Source: Coriobacteriales bacterium
Lineage (GTDB): Bacteria > Actinomycetota > Coriobacteriia > Coriobacteriales > RUG844
DNA length: 47,403 nt
Assembly: GCA_017434185.1 (NCBI GenBank)
Contig: JAFRFV010000224.1
Location: 1-47,403, forward strand
Direction: 5' to 3'
A program made the position numbers and the translations under genes. Of this stretch, positions 42,000 through 47,403 are shown in pieces. The stretch's first letter is position 1. The number at the start of each line of letters is the position of its first letter. The notes below the pieces were generated by a model, which was not told where the DNA came from, searched no databases, and saw only the letters and a list, made by a program, of their open reading frames with translations.

Positions 42000-42748
42000 C
42001 GGCGGTTCCCCAGCCCTCCCAGCTCGTATGAGAGGAGAGCTGATGCCACGATGCCGGCGGTCTCGGTTCGCAGGATGGTGTCGCCAAGGGTTATGACCTT
42101 GGCACCGATTGCCTGGAGGCGCTCTATCTCGCGGAAGCTGAACCCGCCTTCAGGGCCGATGAACAGGGCAACGCTGGCACCCGGGCCGGCATCCTCGATC
42201 GCTTGACGCAAGGAGAATTCCCCCGCCTCCTCCCAGGCCACGACCACGAGGTCATACATCTGGGCAGCGACGATGGCTGTGTCGAGATCTATGGGGGCGT
42301 ACACGGTCATGGGGCGGGTGATGCCGCTCTGCTTGGCGGCGGAAAGTGCGATGGCCTCCCAGCGACGCTGCTTGGTCCTTGCCTTCTGCTGGTTCTCGAA
42401 CTGCACGATGCAGCGTTCGCTCATGAGAGGATACAGTTCCGGTATGCCCAGTTCCGTTGCGACGCGTACGACCAAGTCGAAGCGCTCACCCTTCGAGACT
42501 CCCTGGAACAGCGCGATATGCGGCCTTTCCGGCTCGGGCAGGATCCGCACATCGGAACCCACCAGCACCTCGCCCTCGAGCTTCACGAAGCTGACCTCGT
42601 AACGTTTGTCCTGAGTGGAGACGCAGATGCGCTCACCGGGCTTGATACGACGCACTTTGATGTGGCGCGATTCCTCCGGCTCGAGAACCGCCGTGAACAC
42701 GTTGGCGGTGGCAAGGACGGACTCAGCGAAGAACTGCGGATACGACAT
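41996..42748 (-). CDS. rsmE: 16S rRNA (uracil1498-N3)-methyltransferase
   Basis: RsmE methylates N3 of U1498 in 16S rRNA. It is a SPOUT-class enzyme with an N-terminal PUA-like domain (HIKVRRIKPGERI) and a knotted methyltransferase domain. Knot signatures are FIGPEGGFSFREIERL and LGDTILRTETAG. The middle KSGI-type sequence appears here as AAKQSGITRP. The 250-residue length is normal. It lies between dnaJ (11 bases upstream) and mtaB, a standard order in Gram-positive bacteria. Confidence 0.95.
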   Translation of the reverse strand: MSYPQFFAESVLATANVFTAVLEPEESRHIKVRRIKPGERICVSTQDKRYEVSFVKLEGEVLVGSDVRILPEPERPHIALFQGVSKGERFDLVVRVATELGIPELYPLMSERCIVQFENQQKARTKQRRWEAIALSAAKQSGITRPMTVYAPIDLDTAIVAAQMYDLVVVAWEEAGEFSLRQAIEDAGPGASVALFIGPEGGFSFREIERLQAIGAKVITLGDTILRTETAGIVASALLSYELGGLGNRR

Positions 42749-42759
42749 GGTCGCGCGCC

Positions 42760-43896
42760 TTACGAGAGGACGTCGCGCAGACGCTGGAACGGCGTGCGCT
42801 TGGAGGAGACGCCATCACCCAATTCGGCTGCGAGCTGTTCGAGCAGTTCACGCTGACGGCGCGTGAGATTCTTGGGCACGACTATCTCGATGTGCACCAG
42901 AAGGTCGCCGCGGGTCTCACTGCGGAACTTGGGCATGCCCTTACCACGCACCTTGATGACCTGCTCGGCTTGGCAGCCTTCGGGGATGTGGACACTCACG
43001 ATCTCGCCGGGCATGATGCCGCTGATGTTGATGTCCGCGCCCAGGGCGGCCTGTGCGATGGAGATGCTGGCGCGGGTGCGCAGATTGTCACCATCACGCT
43101 TGAAGTACTCATGGTCCTCGATGCGGGCGGTCACGATCAGATTACCGGCGGTGGCACCATTCAAGCCGGCCTCGCCGTAGCCCACCAGACGGAGTTGCTG
43201 ACCATCGCGGATGCCCTTGGGGATGTCAACCGTGACACGGCAGCGATCGGGCACACGGCCCTGACCATCACATTCAGGGCAGGGGTTGTCGATGACCTTG
43301 CCCACACCGTGGCAATCGGGGCAGGTCGTGGCGCTCTGGACATCGCCCAGGAAGGTGCGCTGGACGGTCACCACACGGCCTGTGCCGTGGCAGGAGGGAC
43401 AATCGACCGACTTACCACCATTTGCTGCACCGGTCCCGCCGCATTCCTCACAGGGAGCGAGGCGGTCGTAGACGATCTCCTTGGCAACGCCGGTCGCGAC
43501 CTCTTCGAGCGTGAGACGCAGGCCAACGCCCATGTCACGACCCTCACGACGAACGCGCGCTCCACCGGGAGCACCGCCGCCGAAGAAGCTCGAGAAGATA
43601 TCGCCCATACCGAAGCCGCCACCGAAGATATCGCTGAAGTCGACACTCTGGTAGCCACCATAGCCACCGCCAGAGGGCCCACCCACGGTACCGAAGCGAT
43701 CGTACTGGGCGCGCTTCTGCGAGTCGGACAACACGTCGTAGGCCTCGGTGACCTCCTTGCAGCGCTCCTCGGCATCGGGTGCCTGGTTCACGTCGGGATG
43801 CAGCTCACGGGCCTTCTTACGGAAGGCCTTCTTGATCTCATCCTCCGTTGCATCCTTCGATACTCCCAGGATCTGGTAGTAATCCTTGTTAGCCAC
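42760..43896 (-). CDS. dnaJ: chaperone DnaJ
   Basis: DnaJ stimulates the ATPase of DnaK and delivers unfolded proteins. The J domain carries the HPD motif (33-35), followed by a Gly/Phe-rich stretch (about 75-115). Four CxxCxGxG-type zinc repeats follow ([32 protein letters not shown]) and then the client-binding domain. Length of 378 residues is normal. The start is GTG at 43896 with AGGAGG nine bases upstream, partly inside the hrcA stop region. It is the second gene after hrcA and thus under the same CIRCE-like control. dnaK and grpE are not in this window. Confidence 0.96.
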   Translation of the reverse strand: MANKDYYQILGVSKDATEDEIKKAFRKKARELHPDVNQAPDAEERCKEVTEAYDVLSDSQKRAQYDRFGTVGGPSGGGYGGYQSVDFSDIFGGGFGMGDIFSSFFGGGAPGGARVRREGRDMGVGLRLTLEEVATGVAKEIVYDRLAPCEECGGTGAANGGKSVDCPSCHGTGRVVTVQRTFLGDVQSATTCPDCHGVGKVIDNPCPECDGQGRVPDRCRVTVDIPKGIRDGQQLRLVGYGEAGLNGATAGNLIVTARIEDHEYFKRDGDNLRTRASISIAQAALGADINISGIMPGEIVSVHIPEGCQAEQVIKVRGKGMPKFRSETRGDLLVHIEIVVPKNLTRRQRELLEQLAAELGDGVSSKRTPFQRLRDVLS

Positions 43897-43909
43897 GATA
43901 CGAAACCTC

Positions 43910-44914
43910 CTACAGAGCCTCTTCTATGAGGGCCGATGTATGATTGACCGCCGCGAGGGCGCGGGCATAATCCATTCGAGTGGGACCGACGACGGCGATG
44001 ATACCGTTGGAGCTCCCATAGCGGTACGAGCGAGCGACAACGGACACACCATCCATCCCGGGCGACATGTTCTCATGGCCGATGCGCACAACCGGACCAT
44101 CCGATCCCAGAACATCGCCCAGGAGCTGGGCCAAGCGGATCTCGTCCTCAAGGGCGAGGGCAAGGGGCACAGCCTGGGTGGCATCCTTGAATTCAGGCTG
44201 GGCAAGGAGCGCACCCATACCCTGCTGGTGCATCTTGGTCTGGCTCTCACCCGCGAGAAGGTCCATGAGGGCCCCCAGGAGCAGACCGGCCATGGGGTCA
44301 TGCGCGGCGAGCAGGAGCGAGTCACTCGACGCATTGCAGATCTCGATCATGCTCTGACCGGCGAAAGCGCTGTTGAAGAGCAGTTCGAGACCATGGAGCC
44401 GCTCCTGGTCGACGTCCTGGGGGAAGTCGACTTGGCTGCTCAGCACGCGACCATCGAGCGTAACGAGGATGATGATGGCGCGGCGCGCGCTCAGTTGGAC
44501 GAAGCTCAGGTGCTTGAGCGAGACCTTCGAGAGACTGGGAGCGAGTGCGACGGCAAGGCAGCTGGTGAGATGGGACAGGGCGACGCAGGCGTCCTTCACC
44601 ACATCATCGAGTTGAGCACCCTTGTTCGCAAGGGAGGCGTTCTGATCCTGCGTGAGATCGAAGACAACCGGGTCGCTCATGAGATGGTCGACGAAGGAGC
44701 GGTAACCGTAGTCGGTGGGGATGCGGCCTGCGGATGTGTGCGGAGAGGAGACGTAACCCTCCCCTTCCAGTTCGGCGAGTTCGTTGCGTACGGTCGCGGG
44801 GCTCACGCCAAGGTCATAGCGGTCGACGAGCGTACGACTACCCACGGGGATGGCGAATGAGATGTACTCGTTCACCAGAGCCTCGAGGATCCTCTGTCTA
44901 CGCTCGCTGAGCAT
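43910..44914 (-). CDS. hrcA: heat-inducible transcription repressor HrcA
   Basis: HrcA represses chaperone genes by binding CIRCE elements and needs GroE for activity. The N-terminal winged helix ([44 protein letters not shown]) is followed by [20 protein letters not shown], a strong family sequence, and a GAF-like domain. The ATG at 44914 gives 334 residues. The open frame upstream crosses the promoter and is not coding. A degenerate CIRCE lies about 80 bases upstream, suggesting autoregulation of hrcA-dnaJ. Confidence 0.95.
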   Translation of the reverse strand: MLSERRQRILEALVNEYISFAIPVGSRTLVDRYDLGVSPATVRNELAELEGEGYVSSPHTSAGRIPTDYGYRSFVDHLMSDPVVFDLTQDQNASLANKGAQLDDVVKDACVALSHLTSCLAVALAPSLSKVSLKHLSFVQLSARRAIIILVTLDGRVLSSQVDFPQDVDQERLHGLELLFNSAFAGQSMIEICNASSDSLLLAAHDPMAGLLLGALMDLLAGESQTKMHQQGMGALLAQPEFKDATQAVPLALALEDEIRLAQLLGDVLGSDGPVVRIGHENMSPGMDGVSVVARSYRYGSSNGIIAVVGPTRMDYARALAAVNHTSALIEEAL

Positions 44915-44995
44915 TCCTTCCAGACACCTTCCACCACTTGGGACAATCGACCGAACGATGATGATACAGCAGCAACGCGGCATCCACCATTCGCT

Positions 44996-45022
44996 TTAGC
45001 AGACTGATTCTACGAGTGCCAG
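44996..45022. promoter_or_regulatory. degenerate CIRCE element before hrcA
   Basis: TTAGCAGAC, nine bases, GAGTGCCAG: each arm matches 7 of 9 positions of the CIRCE consensus TTAGCACTC-N9-GAGTGCTAA, with the exact spacing. It overlaps the predicted -10 and start point of hrcA. HrcA control is inferred. Confidence 0.55.
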
Positions 45023-45036
45023 AATGCGACGGTCGA
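45007..45036 (-). promoter_or_regulatory. hrcA promoter candidate
   Basis: On the minus strand TCGACC (45036-45031) and TAGAAT (45012-45007) are 18 bases apart. The -10 is good and the -35 moderate. Its overlap with the CIRCE-like element supports the assignment. Confidence 0.45.
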
Positions 45037-45086
45037 GCTTGTTGAACAAGTGTCACTCAGATTCGAAGGTCGGCGCTCGAACGGCA

Positions 45087-46346
45087 TCAAGCGAGGTCCC
45101 AGATGCTGCCGTAGATCCTGTTCCCAAGAAGCCACCCTCTGCCCGTGGGGACGAAACGCTCGTCAAGGAGTCCTTCTCTCCTCAACGTCTCGAGGGTTTC
45201 CAGGAGCTTGGGAACCGCGGCATCCAGCACCGGCAGCCAGGCGGGGTCGAGCGCTTCGAAGAGACGCATACGGAGCATGATCTGCTCGATGACGGAGGAA
45301 CGCAGGTCGAGATGCTCGAGATCCACGAGCATGGGTACATCGCCAAGGGAGCGGGCGATGGATGTCGCATCCTGTTGGCAGACGAGGCGAAGGCTGTCAT
45401 GCGCCCCTATGCCATCGAGCGCGGCTCCATCACCCTCCACCGCCAATATCCCGCTGTCCAGAAGCGCCTCGAGGTTCGCCTTACGCAGCATGCTCGCTGC
45501 GGAACTGCCAAGGCCCAGGTATTGGGCACCCTTCCAGTATGAGAGGTTGTGGCGGGACTCGAAGCCGGGGCGAGCATAGCTCGCCACCTCGTAATGATGG
45601 AGCCCTGCATCCTGCAGCATATCGTGTGCGAGCAGCATCATGTCGGCCGCCAGGTCATCGTCGGGCAGGGGCATGGTCCCGCTCTCGACCGCATGCGCGA
45701 AAGGTGTGCCCTCCTCCATGCTCAGGGGATAGACGCTCACATGCGGAACGCCCAGGTCGATCACCCGCTGCAGGCTCTCCTCCCACGACGCCATGCTCTG
45801 ACCGGGGATACCGCAGATCAGATCGACGGAGAAGTTGGCATCACGTTCCCTGAGCATGTCGATGGCATCAAGGGCCTTGTTTGCATCATGGATACGGCCA
45901 AGACGCTTGAGCACGGCATCATCGAAGCTCTGGACGCCCACGCTGTAGCGGTTCACACCCAGCGCCCACAGGTCCTTCAACAGCGCACGGTCGAATGAAT
46001 CCGGGTTGAGTTCCAGCGTGAACTCGGTGTCATCATGCAGGTTCACCCGCAGCGAGATCATGTAGATGAGCCCGGATAAGCGCCGCGCTCCCAGGAAGCT
46101 GGGCGTGCCCCCGCCAAGGTAGATGGTCCTGAGATCGCCGAGCAAGCCCGCTTTGGAGAGTCGACGCACCCGATTCGACAACGCGAGCGCGTAGTCATCA
46201 AGGAGCTGATCATCCTGCGGCAGGGCCTGACTGTGGAAGGCGCAGTACGAACAGCGCTTGCGGCAGAAGGGTACGTGCAGGTAGAGGCCCTCGATACCAT
46301 CACCGGGCAGGAGCGATTCCGCAGCTTCGAGCAGTGGATCGGACAT
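45087..46346 (-). CDS. hemW: heme chaperone HemW (radical SAM)
   Basis: HemW is a radical-SAM-fold protein related to HemN that binds heme and hands it to target proteins. The motif HVPFCRKRCSYCAF gives CxxxCxxC (Cys28, Cys32, Cys35). The next residues are Ala and Phe where true HemN has a fourth cysteine, which points to HemW and not to coproporphyrinogen dehydrogenase. The HemN C-terminal domain is present. The ATG at 46346 has GGGGAG five bases upstream and gives 419 residues. It starts 2 bases after the dusB stop. lepA-hemW-hrcA-dnaJ is a common order. dusB is interposed here. Confidence 0.94.
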   Translation of the reverse strand: MSDPLLEAAESLLPGDGIEGLYLHVPFCRKRCSYCAFHSQALPQDDQLLDDYALALSNRVRRLSKAGLLGDLRTIYLGGGTPSFLGARRLSGLIYMISLRVNLHDDTEFTLELNPDSFDRALLKDLWALGVNRYSVGVQSFDDAVLKRLGRIHDANKALDAIDMLRERDANFSVDLICGIPGQSMASWEESLQRVIDLGVPHVSVYPLSMEEGTPFAHAVESGTMPLPDDDLAADMMLLAHDMLQDAGLHHYEVASYARPGFESRHNLSYWKGAQYLGLGSSAASMLRKANLEALLDSGILAVEGDGAALDGIGAHDSLRLVCQQDATSIARSLGDVPMLVDLEHLDLRSSVIEQIMLRMRLFEALDPAWLPVLDAAVPKLLETLETLRREGLLDERFVPTGRGWLLGNRIYGSIWDLA

Positions 46347-46348
46347 CG

Positions 46349-47317
46349 TTACTCCCCTCGCTCCAACGCCTGCATCCGATCCTCCAACTCGCAGATGAAG
46401 GAGTCGAGTTCGTCGATACTCTCGATGCGCATCACCTGGTCGCGGACACTCGTGGCATGGGGCAATCCGGTGAGATACCAGGCCATGTGCTTGCGAAGCT
46501 TCCCCAGAGCCCGCTCCCCCATCATCGCTGCAAGACCGCGCTCGTGCCGCAGGGCCATGCGGCACTTATCCACAGCAGTGGCTTGATGACCGTTGAAGAT
46601 CCAGGGATTGCCCTGCGCTCCACGGGCCACCATGACGGCGTCCACACAACAGGTCGTGAACATGCGCTCGCAATCATCATGTGAGAAGAGGTCTCCACTG
46701 CCTATGACGGGGATGTCGACGGCTTCCTTCACGCGGGAGAGGATGCTCCAATCGCTCTTGCCCGAATAGAGCTGTGCGGTGGTTCGCGGATGGACCGCGA
46801 TCGCACTCGCACCTGCTTCCTGCATGCGTTTCGCGAAATCGACGGCGCAGATGTGCTCCGCATCCCATCCGGACCTGAACTTGCAGGTCACGGGCACATC
46901 GAGTGCTTCACTCAAGCTCGAGACGATACGTTGTGCGAGCACAGGATCCCGCATGAGCGCGCTGCCTTCTCCGTTCTTCACGACCTTGCGCACCGGACAA
47001 CCCATGTTCACGTCGAGCAGTGCGAGCGCATCGCCCCATTCCTCCTGAATGCGGAGCGCTTCGCGCGTGATCACCCGGGGGTCGTCGCCAAAGAGCTGTA
47101 CGGCGCAGGACGCCTCGCCGGGGGCGAGGGTAAGGAGATCGGCGCTGCCGTCGCTGCCATACATGAGACCTTTGGCGCTTATCATCTCCGTATACGTGAG
47201 CGCAGCACCCTGCTCCAAACAGAGGCCACGGAAGACGGGGTCGTTCACCCCGGCCATGGGAGCGAGCCAGATGCGACCCCTATCGAGAAGATGCTTGATG
47301 TCGCGCGTGGCGCACAC
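46349..47317 (-). CDS. dusB: tRNA-dihydrouridine synthase (Dus family)
   Basis: A flavin enzyme that reduces uridine to dihydrouridine in tRNA. The TIM-barrel opens with WLAPMAGVNDPVFR. The active-site cysteine is Cys107 in NMGCPVRKVVKNGEGSAL, and QLFGDDP and VMVARGAQGNPWIF bind flavin. The length of 322 residues fits. The subfamily symbol is by resemblance to Gram-positive DusB and the exact uridine is not known. The start is GTG at 47317, two bases after the lepA stop, with AAGGTGG inside the lepA end. Confidence 0.9.
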   Translation of the reverse strand: MCATRDIKHLLDRGRIWLAPMAGVNDPVFRGLCLEQGAALTYTEMISAKGLMYGSDGSADLLTLAPGEASCAVQLFGDDPRVITREALRIQEEWGDALALLDVNMGCPVRKVVKNGEGSALMRDPVLAQRIVSSLSEALDVPVTCKFRSGWDAEHICAVDFAKRMQEAGASAIAVHPRTTAQLYSGKSDWSILSRVKEAVDIPVIGSGDLFSHDDCERMFTTCCVDAVMVARGAQGNPWIFNGHQATAVDKCRMALRHERGLAAMMGERALGKLRKHMAWYLTGLPHATSVRDQVMRIESIDELDSFICELEDRMQALERGE

Positions 47318-47319
47318 GC

Positions 47320-47403
47320 CTACTCGTCCACCTTGAGGATGGCCATGAAGGCCTCCTGCGGCACCTCGACACTACCGATGGCCTTCATGCGCTTCTTGCC
47401 GGC
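47320..47403 (-). CDS. lepA: elongation factor 4 (LepA), C-terminal end only
   Basis: The last 27 codons of a gene running off the right edge. The peptide contains GKKRMKAIGSVEVPQEAF and AILKVDE, which is the conserved C-terminal end of LepA/EF-4, the translational GTPase that acts on stalled or immature ribosomes. The stop is TAG at 47322-47320. It heads the lepA-dusB-hemW run. Confidence 0.88.
   Translation of the reverse strand, partial: AGKKRMKAIGSVEVPQEAFMAILKVDE

Overview
The window is a gene-dense stretch of a bacterial chromosome, moderately high in G+C, and almost entirely core housekeeping genes. The best fit is a monoderm actinobacterium of the class Coriobacteriia (Olsenella, Atopobium or Collinsella type). 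This is inference from several things: LexA operators of the CGAAC-N4-GTTCG type, the lexA / small SOS gene / nrdR order known from actinobacteria, SpoVS and RNase Y in one cluster, RodZ-FtsK-RNase J, and heavy use of GTG and TTG starts. No tRNA, rRNA, CRISPR array, insertion sequence or phage gene was seen.

Left part (1-8.3 kb). A plus-strand operon holds rnd, a membrane zinc peptidase, xseA, xseB and a HIT hydrolase, followed by ackA with its own promoter and terminator. Facing it on the minus strand are an unknown single-pass membrane protein, dut and nrdR. A divergent SOS control region at 7.56-7.66 kb separates lexA (plus) from an unnamed 91-residue tail-anchored protein (minus). That protein sits where other Gram-positives keep an SOS cell-division inhibitor (YneA, ChiZ, DivS).

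Middle part (8.2-30 kb), all minus strand. Read in transcription order it contains: rpsO and pnp; an M16 peptidase, dapB, an RNase J and ftsK; rodZ, rimO and a pgsA-cinA gene fusion; recA (LexA-controlled promoter) and recX; rny, a GHKL-type ATPase of unknown role, spoVS, miaB, miaA and hflX. The hflX 3' end overlaps the convergent lexA by 75 bases. Themes are RNA decay (RNase Y, RNase J, PNPase), tRNA and ribosome modification (MiaA, MiaB, RimO), envelope growth and DNA repair.

Accessory insert (30.2-37.1 kb). A 2022-residue secreted RHS/YD-repeat protein ends in a GIY-YIG nuclease domain. A gene overlapping its stop codon by one base (TAGTG) is the candidate immunity gene. The pair follows recO in the same direction, and the toxin tail and immunity gene look richer in A+T than their surroundings.

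Right part (37.2-47.4 kb), all minus strand. In transcription order: lepA (3' end only), dusB and hemW; then hrcA behind a degenerate CIRCE element, dnaJ, rsmE, mtaB, phoH, ybeY, dgkA, era and recO. This is a compact, translationally coupled stress, ribosome-maturation and GTPase operon, and the toxin genes lie at its distal end.

The items most worth a second look are the LexA-controlled 91-residue membrane protein, the RHS GIY-YIG toxin with its partner, the GHKL ATPase between rny and spoVS, and the PgsA-CinA fusion.
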